Below are positions 1-8,905 of a stretch of DNA of 64,000 nucleotides, in pieces. The number at the start of each line of letters is the position of its first letter. Positions within the stretch are counted from its first letter, which is position 1. The notes beneath the pieces were generated by a model. It searched no databases, was not told the DNA's origin, and worked only from the letters and a program-made list of their open reading frames with translations. Location: the NCBI GenBank assembly GCA_964013895.1, contig CAXGYF010000001.1, forward strand, positions 62,001-126,000, given 5' to 3'. A program made the position numbers and the translations under genes. Source of the DNA: MedAcidi-G1 sp002713545. Its GTDB lineage: Bacteria; Actinomycetota; Acidimicrobiia; Acidimicrobiales; MedAcidi-G1.

Positions 1-2018
1 TCTACATTCCAAAAGATGGCGTCACTTCACCAGTAGATACAACTATGGCATTAATAAAAGGGGCTAGGAATGGTGGCGCTCAGGTTTTCGAAGGCATATC
101 TGTCAAATCGCTAACTAAGAAAAACGGTGTTTGTACAGGTGTCGAAACCGAAGATGGTCTGAGAATTGAAGCTGAAACTGTTGTAATGGCCGGAGGTATG
201 TGGACGAGACAGTTAGCTGAGACGATCGGAGTTAATGTTCCGCTGCAGGCCTGTGAACATTTTTATATAGTTACCGAACCATTGGAACAAATTCCAAAGG
301 GTATGCCCACTCTTCGGGATCCCGGGAATTACACATATTTCAAAGAGGAGACTGGCAAAATAATGGCAGGCTTTTTTGAACCACGAGCGAAAATATGGAA
401 TCTTGAAGAGATACCAAGAGATTTTTCATTTGGAACTCTCCCTGAAGATTGGGAGCATATAGGTCCAATATTTGAATCTGCCTGTCGAAGGGTTCCAGCT
501 TTAGCCGAAACGGGCATTCAACTTTTTTTTAATGGACCAGAAGCTTTTACACCTGACGGAACTTTCTATTTAGGAGAATCGCCTGAAGTTGAAAAATGTT
601 TTGTTGCATCAGGTTTCAACTCGGTCGGCATTCAAAGTGCTGGTGGTGTTGGCTGGGTTCTTGCAGACTGGATAATTGATGGGCAAGCACCCATGGATTT
701 AACGGCTGTAGATATTTCGCGTGCATCTAGCTTTCAAAGCGACCTTTCTTATCTTGAAGATCGTATTTCAGAATCGCTCGGACTTCTATATGCAATGCAT
801 TGGCCTTTCAGACAATACGAATCAGCAAGAGGTATACGAACCAGCGCTCTTCACGATCATTTGGATTCAGAAGGTGCAGTATTCGGTGAAACGGCAGGCT
901 GGGAGCGTCCTAACTGGTATGCGAAAAAAGGACAAGACCGTGTGTATGAATACTCTTACGGGAAACAAAACTGGCACACAAATATGCTTGCTGAATGTAA
1001 AACAGTTAGAGAGGCTGTTGGGGTTTTTGATCAAAGTTCTTTTGCGAAATTCTCTGTAACAGGAACTGAGGCGTTAGAAGTTTTAAATTCAATTAGTGCG
1101 AATGAAATAGATGTTGAACCTGGTCGCGGGGTTTACACCCAATGGCTCAACAATCGTGGTGGAATAGAAGCTGATTTAACTGTAAATAGAATTGAAGAAA
1201 ACAAATTTTGGGTTATTACCTCTGCTGCTTCTCAAACTAAAGACCTTGCATGGTTGACACGAGCCGGTAAGGAAAAATCTGTAAAAATTGAAGACATTAC
1301 TGAAGATTTTTCGGTAATTGGAGTTATGGGACCTAATGCAAGAAAGACTTTGAGTCCTATTTCTTCTATTGACTTATCAAATGAAAGCTTCTCTTTTGGA
1401 TCTATAAAACCTTTAAAAATTGCTGGTATTGATTGTCAAGCTCTACGGATGAGTTATGTAGGTGAACTTGGCTGGGAGCTGTACATTCCGACAATCAACG
1501 CCGTAAATGTTTTTGAAGAAATTTTGCTATCAGGCAGGGCCTACGAAATTGGTCTAGCTGGTTACCATGCTATGAACTCTCTAAGGCTGGAATCAGGTTA
1601 TAGACATTGGGGTCATGACATTACAGCTATGGATACTCCTCTTGAAGCCGGATTAAGTTTTGCTGTGGCTTGGGATAAGCCAAATGGGTTCGTTGGGAAA
1701 GGCCCTCTAATCAGTCAGCGGGGCCAGGTTAGAACAAAAAAGCTACTCCAATTCAGAATTGAAGATCAGGAAATCTTGACCTATCACGACGATCCCATTT
1801 TCCGCGACGGGGAGCTCATAGGAACATCGACTGGAGGGATGTGGAGTTACACAGAAGACCGATGTCTTACTATGGGATATGCCCATAATAAAGATGGTGT
1901 TACCCAATCTTGGATTGATTCAGGAACATGGGAAATTGAAGTGGCAACTCGTCGTTTAAAAGTAACTCCCTCTATAAAAAGTTTCTATGATCCAACTAAA
2001 GAAAAAATTCGCTTGTAA
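1..2018 (+). CDS. DMGDH/sarcosine dehydrogenase-like flavoprotein, 5'-partial
   Basis: FAD-dependent oxidoreductase fused to an aminomethyltransferase (GCV_T) half, as in dimethylglycine and sarcosine dehydrogenases, which remove N-methyl groups and pass the one-carbon unit to tetrahydrofolate. The frame is open from base 3 upstream of the first ATG (45) and encodes YIPKDGVTSP, a typical mid-DAO-domain stretch, so the true start lies outside the window. Visible parts are the end of the DAO domain with the SGFNSVGIQSAGG segment, a linker (FAO_M-like, around MHWPFRQYESARG), then GCV_T and GCV_T_C with MSYVGELGWELY. The C-terminus FYDPTKEKIRL is family-like. It lies 28 bp upstream of a paralogue of the same architecture, and MttB follows, so one operon is likely. 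The exact substrate (dimethylglycine, sarcosine or another N-methyl amine) cannot be read from sequence. Confidence 0.9.
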   Translation, partial: YIPKDGVTSPVDTTMALIKGARNGGAQVFEGISVKSLTKKNGVCTGVETEDGLRIEAETVVMAGGMWTRQLAETIGVNVPLQACEHFYIVTEPLEQIPKGMPTLRDPGNYTYFKEETGKIMAGFFEPRAKIWNLEEIPRDFSFGTLPEDWEHIGPIFESACRRVPALAETGIQLFFNGPEAFTPDGTFYLGESPEVEKCFVASGFNSVGIQSAGGVGWVLADWIIDGQAPMDLTAVDISRASSFQSDLSYLEDRISESLGLLYAMHWPFRQYESARGIRTSALHDHLDSEGAVFGETAGWERPNWYAKKGQDRVYEYSYGKQNWHTNMLAECKTVREAVGVFDQSSFAKFSVTGTEALEVLNSISANEIDVEPGRGVYTQWLNNRGGIEADLTVNRIEENKFWVITSAASQTKDLAWLTRAGKEKSVKIEDITEDFSVIGVMGPNARKTLSPISSIDLSNESFSFGSIKPLKIAGIDCQALRMSYVGELGWELYIPTINAVNVFEEILLSGRAYEIGLAGYHAMNSLRLESGYRHWGHDITAMDTPLEAGLSFAVAWDKPNGFVGKGPLISQRGQVRTKKLLQFRIEDQEILTYHDDPIFRDGELIGTSTGGMWSYTEDRCLTMGYAHNKDGVTQSWIDSGTWEIEVATRRLKVTPSIKSFYDPTKEKIRL

Positions 2019-2046
2019 AACAAACTGAAAACTTAGGAAATTAAAA

Positions 2047-4458
2047 ATGAAAGAAGAGTATCAAGCCATAGTTATCGGCGGCGGCGCTATGGGAGCTGGA
2101 CTTTTGTATCACCTGGCACACGAAGGCTGGAGTGACATCTTACTTATTGAAAAAGGAGAGCTGACTTCAGGCTCAACTTGGCATGCAGCTGGACTTGTAC
2201 CACATTTTATTGGAAGTCTAAATATGGCGAAGGTGCACGCAACAGCTCCAAAACTGTACGCAGAACTCGAAGAAGAAACTGGACTAAGTGCAGGCTGGCA
2301 TTCAACGGGAGCAATTCGCTTAGCCTTATCTGAAAATGAAGTGGACTGGTTCCGTTACGTAAACGGAATGCTCAATCTGGTTGGAGTTGAGAGTCATCTT
2401 ATTTCACCATCTGAAATCCTCGATCATCATCCCTTACTAGACGTAAGTGACGTAAAACTTGGATTTTGGACACCAAATGATGGTTGGAGCGATCCAACTA
2501 GCTCAACTAATGCAATGGCAAAAGGCGCCCGTCAACTAGGGGCGGAAGTAGCGCGTCATACCCTAGTAACTGACATGAATCTTTTACCCGACGGAAGATG
2601 GAATGTGGTAACCAACAAAGGTTCAGTCATAGCCGAACATGTCGTGAACGCTGCAGGTTGCTATGCCCCGCAGTTGGGGAAAATGGTCGGCTATGAGGTT
2701 CCTATAGTTTCCGTGATTCACCAGTATTTAGTCACTGAAGCTATTCCGGAAGTCGCAGAGTTAGATTTTGACTTGCCAGTTATCCGAGATCCAAGAGCTT
2801 CCTGTTATTACAGGAGAGAAATAGATGGTCTTATAGTAGGACCCTATGAACGAGAAGGAGCTGAACTCTATGGAGTTGACGGAATTGACTGGGATCTTCA
2901 CTTCTATCTAACACCGCCGAATCATGATGTCTTGTTGCCTTGGCTGGAACTTGCAGCCAAAAGAATCCCTGTTTTTGCTGAAGCTGGTATACATACAACT
3001 GTTTCTGGTCCAATTACTCATACTCCAGACTCCGGATATCTTATGGGGCCAGCTCCTGGACTTAGAAATTACTGGGTTTGCGCCGGTGCTTCTATTGGAG
3101 TGACCCAAGGGCCAGGGGCGGGCAAATATTTAGCCCAGTGGATGGTCCATGGTCAAACAGAAATAAATGTTGCTGAAATGGATCCGAGGAGATTCGGTCC
3201 GCATACATATCCAAAAGGTGACTATGCGAGCGCTAAAGCTATTGATGAATTCCATGAAATGTATCAAGTTCGACTTCCTGGAGAGCAGCGTTTTGCTGGT
3301 AGACCTATTAAAAAAACTCCGGTATATGAAAAATTTGATGACTTAGATGCACAATGGATGGAAATTTTTGGATGGGAAAGACCACAGTATTTTGGTATTC
3401 CTGAAGATCATTCATTTAGACGCTCAAATGCTTTTGAGATTGTAGGTCAAGAGTGTAAGAATGTTCGTGAAAATGTTGGTATTGCAGATCTGACAGCTTT
3501 TACAAAAATTGAGGTATCAGGGAGAGACGCTTCAAATTTATTAGATCGGCTATCAGCTAACAAACTTCCTTCTAGTAATGGTGGAATACGTTTAACTCAC
3601 ATGCTTACCCCTCTTGGTGGAATCGAGTGTGAAATGACTATTACTAAATTAAATCCCGAACGATTTTATTTGAATAGTTCGATTATGGGGGAACTTCATG
3701 ATTTGGATTGGCTCAATCAACATGTTGAAGAAGAGGAAGAGGTTCTAATTCGTGATGTTACCGACGAACTAGCGATTCTCGCTGTTAGTGGACCATTGGC
3801 ACGTGATCTACTTCAACCACTAACATCGGCAGATCTTTCTAACGAGTCTTTTCCTTGGTTGACTGGTCAAGAAATTGAAATCGCTGGAGTTCCTTGTAGG
3901 GCTCTCAGAGTTAGTTATGTCGGTGAGCTTGGATGGGAATTACATCATCCAATAGAACAAATGATTGATCTTTATACTTCTTTAATAGATTCGGGAGCGG
4001 CATATGATTTAGGTCATTATGGATCTTATGCAATGAATTCTATGAGAATAGAAAAGGCTTATAAGGCGTGGGGATCAGAGTTGACTACTGAAATCACACC
4101 CGTCGAAGCGCGATTGGAAAGATTTGTTGATCTTTCTCGTAATTTTATTGGATCCGATGCAGTAACTAAAAAGCAATCAGAAAAACTTGACATGGTACTC
4201 GTCTACTGTGAAGTTGAAACAAACGACACTGATTGTCGCGGAAATGAACCTGTTTTCGTTGGAGATAATTTAATTGGTTTGACCACTAGTGGCACATGGA
4301 GTCATACCGTAAATAAAAGTGTAGCTTTTGCATATGTTTCGCCAGAGTTAGAGTCCCCTGGATCTGTTTTTGAAATTGAAATCATGAACGAAAGATGCCG
4401 TGCTACTGTTCTCGAAGATCCAATCGTTGATCCATTTAATGAAAAAATAAGAAGGTAA
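2047..4458 (+). CDS. DMGDH/sarcosine dehydrogenase-like flavoprotein
   Basis: Second FAD-dependent N-methyl amine dehydrogenase, complete at 803 residues, close to the usual 800-830 for DMGDH-type enzymes. The N-terminus carries the dinucleotide motif GGGAMG (residues 11-16) and GSTWHAAGLV, where His46 matches the His that covalently holds FAD in characterised DMGDH enzymes. DAO covers roughly 5-380, FAO_M 385-440, and GCV_T plus GCV_T_C 460-800, with VSYVGELGWELH near 625. The C-terminal half probably binds tetrahydrofolate and gives 5,10-methylene-THF (family knowledge). It is a paralogue of the gene just upstream, and its TAA is immediately followed by the ATG of the MttB-family gene, implying translational coupling. 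The methyl-donor substrate is not certain. Confidence 0.92.
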   Translation: MKEEYQAIVIGGGAMGAGLLYHLAHEGWSDILLIEKGELTSGSTWHAAGLVPHFIGSLNMAKVHATAPKLYAELEEETGLSAGWHSTGAIRLALSENEVDWFRYVNGMLNLVGVESHLISPSEILDHHPLLDVSDVKLGFWTPNDGWSDPTSSTNAMAKGARQLGAEVARHTLVTDMNLLPDGRWNVVTNKGSVIAEHVVNAAGCYAPQLGKMVGYEVPIVSVIHQYLVTEAIPEVAELDFDLPVIRDPRASCYYRREIDGLIVGPYEREGAELYGVDGIDWDLHFYLTPPNHDVLLPWLELAAKRIPVFAEAGIHTTVSGPITHTPDSGYLMGPAPGLRNYWVCAGASIGVTQGPGAGKYLAQWMVHGQTEINVAEMDPRRFGPHTYPKGDYASAKAIDEFHEMYQVRLPGEQRFAGRPIKKTPVYEKFDDLDAQWMEIFGWERPQYFGIPEDHSFRRSNAFEIVGQECKNVRENVGIADLTAFTKIEVSGRDASNLLDRLSANKLPSSNGGIRLTHMLTPLGGIECEMTITKLNPERFYLNSSIMGELHDLDWLNQHVEEEEEVLIRDVTDELAILAVSGPLARDLLQPLTSADLSNESFPWLTGQEIEIAGVPCRALRVSYVGELGWELHHPIEQMIDLYTSLIDSGAAYDLGHYGSYAMNSMRIEKAYKAWGSELTTEITPVEARLERFVDLSRNFIGSDAVTKKQSEKLDMVLVYCEVETNDTDCRGNEPVFVGDNLIGLTTSGTWSHTVNKSVAFAYVSPELESPGSVFEIEIMNERCRATVLEDPIVDPFNEKIRR

Positions 4459-6012
4459 ATGAACGAAGAAACTCTTGCCAAAAGATCTGGAGGTCGTAGC
4501 GCTCGAATAGCTAAACGTTCAGCACCACCGCCGCCGGAATCAAGACCTGTTCAACCTGGTTTACCGGGTGGTTCATTTCAGCCGCTTAGTGTTTCTCAAA
4601 TGGAAAAAATTTTTAATTCTGCACTTGGACTGCTTGAAGAAGTTGGAATGGCGCAAGCAATTCCTGAATTCATAGACTTAGTCACTTCAAATGGAGGAAC
4701 TTTCACTTCTGACGAACGTCTTCTGTTTCCTAGAGAACTAGTTCGTTCGATGATAGATGCAGCCGCCAAGGAATTCACACTTTTTGGTTTTGATGAAAAA
4801 CATAATCTTGAGATAGGGGGTAATCGAGTTCATTTTTCAACTGGTGGCGCTGCTGTTCTCATGCTCGATCACGAAACCTCTACTTTCCGAGACAGCCAAC
4901 TTAAAGATATTTTTAATATTGGTCGAATAATCGATAAATCAGACAATATTCATATGTACGTTAGAACCGTTGTCGCACGTGATATGGAATCTTCTAAAGA
5001 TTTAGATTTCAATACTGCATATGCTGCCATGAGTAGCACCACCAAACCAATTGGTACTTCTTTTTTCCATCCTGATCATGTTCACGATATAGTTCGAATG
5101 TTCAATATTGCCCTTACGGGCAATCCTGACTCGGATGAGTTTCGCAAACGTCCTTTTTGCATCGCTAATAATACTTTCGTTGTTCCACCTTTAAGATTTG
5201 CTGAAGAGTCGACTTTTTGCATGGCTGAGCAGGTGCGGGTTGGAATGCCGATTAATTTACTTTCTGCTGGACAAGCAGGTGCTACTTCACCAGCGACGCT
5301 TGCCGGCTCATTAACTCAAGCACTTACAGAGTGTCTTGCTGCCTTAACTTGTGTGAATTTAATGTCTCCTGGGCATCCATGCACTATGGGCATGTGGCCG
5401 TTTGTTTCCGATTTGAGAACAGGAGCTATGTCAGGAGGTTCTGGCGAAGAAGCAATTCTTAATTCTGCAGCAGCTCAACTTGTCAATTGGATTGGTCTTC
5501 CTTCTGGTGTTGCTGCGGGAATGGCAGATTCAAAGTTGCCTGACAATCAAGCGGGGCATGAAAAAGGAACCACAGTTACACTTGCCGCCCAGGCAGGAGC
5601 AAACATAGTTTTTGAATCAGCTGGGATGCTAGCTTCTTTGCTGTCTTGCTCGTTGGAAGCATTGGTTATTGATAATGACATGCTTGGTTCAATAGCTCGG
5701 ACGGTCCGTGGCATTGAAGTTAATGATGATTCTGTTGCTACTGAAGTGATAAAAGAAGTTATTAACGGACCTGGCCATTTTTTAGGTCATGCTCAGACTC
5801 TCGATGTGATGCAAACTGAATACTTTTACCCCCTAGTTGGTGACCGTCAAAGCCCTGATGATTGGAAAGATGCAGGTTCTTTAGATGTTCGTCAACGCGC
5901 TAATAAAGTAGTTAGGAAAATATTAGAAGGTTCGCTTCCGACGCATATCTCGCCTGATTCAGACTCGCTCATACGTGAAATGTTCCCTATACATCTGGAC
6001 TTTGAAAACTAG
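4459..6012 (+). CDS. trimethylamine methyltransferase (MttB) family protein, non-pyrrolysine
   Basis: Corrinoid-dependent methyltransferase of the MttB superfamily, 517 residues. Non-pyrrolysine members such as MtgB demethylate glycine betaine and related quaternary amines to the dimethyl product. The frame is open from ATG to TAG with no internal amber codon, so it is the non-Pyl branch. The N-terminus is Arg/Pro rich (residues 8-35), then the TIM-barrel body with the glycine-rich segments TGGAAVLM, SAGQAGATSPATLAG and GMWPFVSDLRTGAM. ATG directly abuts the TAA of the preceding dehydrogenase. No cognate corrinoid protein or reactivase is in the window. Inferred role: the first demethylation of a quaternary amine, with the flavoproteins taking the remaining methyl groups. 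The stop overlaps the convergent ald stop in a shared CTAG. Confidence 0.9.
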   Translation: MNEETLAKRSGGRSARIAKRSAPPPPESRPVQPGLPGGSFQPLSVSQMEKIFNSALGLLEEVGMAQAIPEFIDLVTSNGGTFTSDERLLFPRELVRSMIDAAAKEFTLFGFDEKHNLEIGGNRVHFSTGGAAVLMLDHETSTFRDSQLKDIFNIGRIIDKSDNIHMYVRTVVARDMESSKDLDFNTAYAAMSSTTKPIGTSFFHPDHVHDIVRMFNIALTGNPDSDEFRKRPFCIANNTFVVPPLRFAEESTFCMAEQVRVGMPINLLSAGQAGATSPATLAGSLTQALTECLAALTCVNLMSPGHPCTMGMWPFVSDLRTGAMSGGSGEEAILNSAAAQLVNWIGLPSGVAAGMADSKLPDNQAGHEKGTTVTLAAQAGANIVFESAGMLASLLSCSLEALVIDNDMLGSIARTVRGIEVNDDSVATEVIKEVINGPGHFLGHAQTLDVMQTEYFYPLVGDRQSPDDWKDAGSLDVRQRANKVVRKILEGSLPTHISPDSDSLIREMFPIHLDFEN

Positions 6013-7145
6013 TTTAAAGATAAGAAAAGTGCTTCTGAAGGATCCATATAATCTAAATTGTGGGTTTCTGATACTGATGGTTCACAAATTTTTCCAGCGC
6101 AAACGTTTAGACCTCTCAGGAAATTTGGATTTGAGACCAGAGCCTCTCTAACTCCTTCACTCGCCAAAGTGAGAACGTAGGGAAGAATCGTATTCGTGAG
6201 AGAAATTGTTGCTGTTCGAGGCACGGCGCCTGGCATATTCGCTACGCAATAATGAACCACTCCATCGATGACGAAAGTCGGGTCTGAATGAGTGGTCGGA
6301 TGTGCTGTTTCCACACAACCACCTTGGTCTATTGCTACGTCAACAATCACAGATCCTGGCCTCATTTCGGAAACCATTTTTTTGTTTACTAATTTTGGTG
6401 CTTTTGCACCTGGTAGTAGAACTGCTCCTATTATCAGATCAGCATTTAAAACCTCTGCAACAAGATCACTTTCATTTGAAAAAATAGTTTTTACTTTGCC
6501 AGAATATTTTTCATCCATGGAATCAAGAATTTTTTGGTCTCGATCTAGAACGATTACTTCTGCTCCCATTCCAACAGCAATTTCAACGGCATTACTTCCA
6601 ACCACTCCACAACCGATTACTACCACTTTTCCTGGTTCCGCTCCAGGTGCTCCTGCAAGTAAAACACCAGTACCGCCCTGTTTTGCCTCCAAGCAATGCG
6701 CTCCAGCTTGTATTGACATCCTTCCTGCAATTGCTGACATCGGAGTTAAAAGAGGCAACGAACCTTGATCGTCAGTAACTGTTTCAAATGCTATGCAGGT
6801 CGAATTTGATGATATGAGATCTTCTGTCTGCTTTTTGTCGGCAGCTAAATGCAAATAAGTGAATAGCGTATGTTCAGGTGTTAACAATCTCCGCTCATTC
6901 TCTTGTGGCTCTTTTACTTTCACAATAATTTTTGACTCTTTAAAGACATCTTCTGCTGTTTCAACGATTTTGGCTCCAGCTTTTTCATATTGAGTGTTTT
7001 CAAAGCCTGCTCCTTCTCCAGCGCCGGATTGAACAACAACTTTATTTCCGTTGTTAATGATAATTTCAGCTGCCTTTGGAGTTAATGAAACACGTCTTTC
7101 ATCGGTTTTTATCTCTGTAGGAATACCGATTACTGTGCTTGACAT
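6009..7145 (-). CDS. ald: alanine dehydrogenase
   Basis: NAD-dependent L-alanine dehydrogenase (alanine to pyruvate plus ammonium), 378 residues from the chosen start, against about 371 for the family. The start at MSSTVIGIPTEIK is preferred: the open frame runs 33 codons further upstream, but that extension is not family-like and would overlap the divergent VOC gene. Motifs include GIPTEIKTDERRVSLTP at the N-terminus, the substrate-side QAGAHCLEAKQGG, and the Rossmann motif VIGCGVVG with acidic residue VLDRD. It is cytoplasmic and probably hexameric by family. It is convergent with the MttB-family gene, the two stop codons sharing CTAG, and divergent from the VOC/SnoaL pair across about 90 bp. 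It could supply ammonium handling for methylated-amine catabolism, but that is only inferred from position. Confidence 0.95.
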   Translation of the reverse strand: MSSTVIGIPTEIKTDERRVSLTPKAAEIIINNGNKVVVQSGAGEGAGFENTQYEKAGAKIVETAEDVFKESKIIVKVKEPQENERRLLTPEHTLFTYLHLAADKKQTEDLISSNSTCIAFETVTDDQGSLPLLTPMSAIAGRMSIQAGAHCLEAKQGGTGVLLAGAPGAEPGKVVVIGCGVVGSNAVEIAVGMGAEVIVLDRDQKILDSMDEKYSGKVKTIFSNESDLVAEVLNADLIIGAVLLPGAKAPKLVNKKMVSEMRPGSVIVDVAIDQGGCVETAHPTTHSDPTFVIDGVVHYCVANMPGAVPRTATISLTNTILPYVLTLASEGVREALVSNPNFLRGLNVCAGKICEPSVSETHNLDYMDPSEALFLSLN

Positions 7146-7236
7146 AGTTAATTGCCCTTCAATCAAAGTCCAAGTGAATATTCTCACAGAGGAATTTTGA
7201 AAAACAAAATTATTGTGAATAAAAATTAGGAGTATC

Positions 7237-7710
7237 ATGATCAACGGAATTCACCATGTTGCTATATCAACGCCTGATCTAAACAGGTTGGTTGATTTCT
7301 ATAAGAATGTTCTTGGTTTCGAAATCGTTTATGAAACTTCATGGGAAAAAAGGGAAGTAATTGACCAAATAGTCGGTCTAAAAGACTCTGCAGCACGTTC
7401 TGTAATGCTTAGAGCGCATAACACTCATATAGAACTCTTCGAATACTCAGCTCCGGAACCTGCTCAGGGGGACCCAAATCGACCTGTTTGTGATCATGGT
7501 TACACACATCTGTGTTTTGATGTGGTTGACATAGACGCCGAGTATCAAAGGCTTTTAAATGCAGGGATTAAATTTCACACCCCTCCCCCTAAGAGTGACC
7601 GGTTAGGAAGCGGAAAAATTAGAGCTACATATGGGCGTGATCCGGACGGAAATGTTATTGAACTTCAAGAAGTACTTGATCCAAGTAGTCCAATTAAATT
7701 AAAGAAATGA
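7237..7710 (+). CDS. VOC (glyoxalase/dioxygenase fold) family protein
   Basis: 157-residue vicinal oxygen chelate protein. The four expected metal-ligand sites are visible: H6 or H7 in GIHHVAIS, E in HIELFEY, H in YTHLCFDV and E in GNVIELQE near the C-terminus, giving a paired beta-alpha-beta-beta-beta fold. The family includes glyoxalase I, methylmalonyl-CoA epimerase and extradiol dioxygenases; the length and GRDPDGNVIEL ending suit a lyase or lactoylglutathione lyase-like member, but the substrate is unknown. ATG is preceded by AGGAG at a good distance (about 7228-7232). A SnoaL-like gene follows 7 bp after its stop, so the two are likely co-transcribed. Confidence 0.88.
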   Translation: MINGIHHVAISTPDLNRLVDFYKNVLGFEIVYETSWEKREVIDQIVGLKDSAARSVMLRAHNTHIELFEYSAPEPAQGDPNRPVCDHGYTHLCFDVVDIDAEYQRLLNAGIKFHTPPPKSDRLGSGKIRATYGRDPDGNVIELQEVLDPSSPIKLKK

Positions 7711-7717
7711 GAAAACA

Positions 7718-8209
7718 ATGAATGATCACGCAGACGCAGAAAAACAAATAATGGACTGTCTTCTTTCTTACACCCGCGGGATAGACAGACTGGACCCTGA
7801 TGCAATTATCGCTGCTTTCCACCCAGGGGGGTTATTAGAGGGATACCAGGTTGACGCATTTGTACCCGTAGAAGATTTCGCCGTTCCGGTTGTTGAGAGA
7901 TTGAAAAAAAGATATTCCTCGACTCAACATCGCCTATCGAACACAAAAATAGATTTCAATGACAACGGAGCAATCGCCGAATCCTACGTTCTTGCCTACC
8001 ATATTCAACCAGCAAATGAAGATGATCCTGAGAGATTGTGGACTTTTAGTGGGAGATACATCGACTACTTCGAAAATCGAAACGATGAATGGCGTATAGC
8101 AAAACGTTTTTTAAGAGCCGATTGGACAAAAATCGAAACAATAGATGAGAAAATGCCTAATAAATTTATTGCAGGATCTAGGGATAAAAGCGACCCTGTG
8201 TACGGTTGA
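7718..8209 (+). CDS. SnoaL-like / NTF2-fold protein
   Basis: 163-residue protein of the SnoaL/NTF2-like superfamily. The N-terminus pattern of an acidic helix, then LLSYTRGIDRLDPDAIIAAFHPGG, and the later TFSGRYIDYFENRNDEWRI are typical of the SnoaL_4 group found next to dehydrogenases and aromatic or steroid catabolism genes in actinobacteria. The fold forms a cone-shaped pocket for small hydrophobic ligands, acting as isomerase, hydratase or small dehydratase. It lies 7 bp after the VOC gene and converges with the PPOX-type gene with 8 bp between stops. The specific reaction is unknown. Confidence 0.82.
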   Translation: MNDHADAEKQIMDCLLSYTRGIDRLDPDAIIAAFHPGGLLEGYQVDAFVPVEDFAVPVVERLKKRYSSTQHRLSNTKIDFNDNGAIAESYVLAYHIQPANEDDPERLWTFSGRYIDYFENRNDEWRIAKRFLRADWTKIETIDEKMPNKFIAGSRDKSDPVYG

Positions 8210-8217
8210 ATTTCTAC

Positions 8218-8751
8218 CTAATTATTATGAGATGACCTACCGGCAGGACTATTAGCAAACATTTGTTCTGAATCAAATCCAATTCGACCATCCGGATCGG
8301 GAATTAGTTCTATAACTACTCGACCAGGTGTATCTAAATGTTCAACAAAAGCATCCTGCTGACTTTTGCTATCTGGTCGTACTTTTTCAGCTAGAGCTCT
8401 ATAAAACCAGTCACTGGTAGTCTGGTCGTCGTAAATTTTAACGTCTCCTCTATAAGTGACTGCTTGAGATATTCCGATTTCTGTTCCTCTGCTTGAGACT
8501 GCGACTGAAGCACGAGGCCTTTTTTCAAGAGCCGGTACTCTTTTTCTACGTCGGGTGCAGGTAAGCCAAAAGCTCCCATTTTTTTCTACATAATTCATCA
8601 CGACTCCTATCGGGTCGCCAGATGAATTGGTCCACATAAAAACGCACTCAGTTTGTTTGTCATGGAGCAATTGTTCTCTTCCTGAGTCAAGAGAAAATAC
8701 GGATACATCTTCGTAATTATCTATATACGCATCAGTTTTTTCATTTTTCAA
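8218..8751 (-). CDS. pyridoxamine 5'-phosphate oxidase (PPOX) family protein
   Basis: 177-residue split beta-barrel flavin/F420-type protein. The region PIGVVMNYVEKNGSFWLTCTRRRKRVPALEKRPRA shows the usual PPOX progression: a beta strand, a W/T strand, then a basic RRRKR loop likely to contact the phosphate of FMN or F420. No other domain is present. In actinobacteria many such proteins bind F420 or heme, so the cofactor cannot be assigned from sequence. It is transcribed toward the VOC/SnoaL pair and lies just downstream of the initiator tRNA gene. Confidence 0.8.
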   Translation of the reverse strand: MKNEKTDAYIDNYEDVSVFSLDSGREQLLHDKQTECVFMWTNSSGDPIGVVMNYVEKNGSFWLTCTRRRKRVPALEKRPRASVAVSSRGTEIGISQAVTYRGDVKIYDDQTTSDWFYRALAEKVRPDSKSQQDAFVEHLDTPGRVVIELIPDPDGRIGFDSEQMFANSPAGRSSHNN

Positions 8752-8790
8752 AGGTCACTCCAAAGAAACTTAATTTCAACGCTTCTGTAG

Positions 8791-8864
<74 letters not shown>

Positions 8865-8905
8865 TCGTTAGAGTATCGCAGGGTAGCCGCTGAGCCAACC
8901 AGAAC

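Noticed and set aside
721..1059. 112-residue plus-strand open frame inside the first dehydrogenase
   Set aside because: It is a shadow in another frame of a strongly coding gene.
4459..6012. Pyrrolysine use in the MttB-family gene
   Set aside because: The frame has no internal TAG; it ends at the TAG shared with ald, with the full family length reached.
7145..7244. N-terminal extension of alanine dehydrogenase (33 residues)
   Set aside because: Not family-like, and it overlaps the start of the divergent VOC gene.
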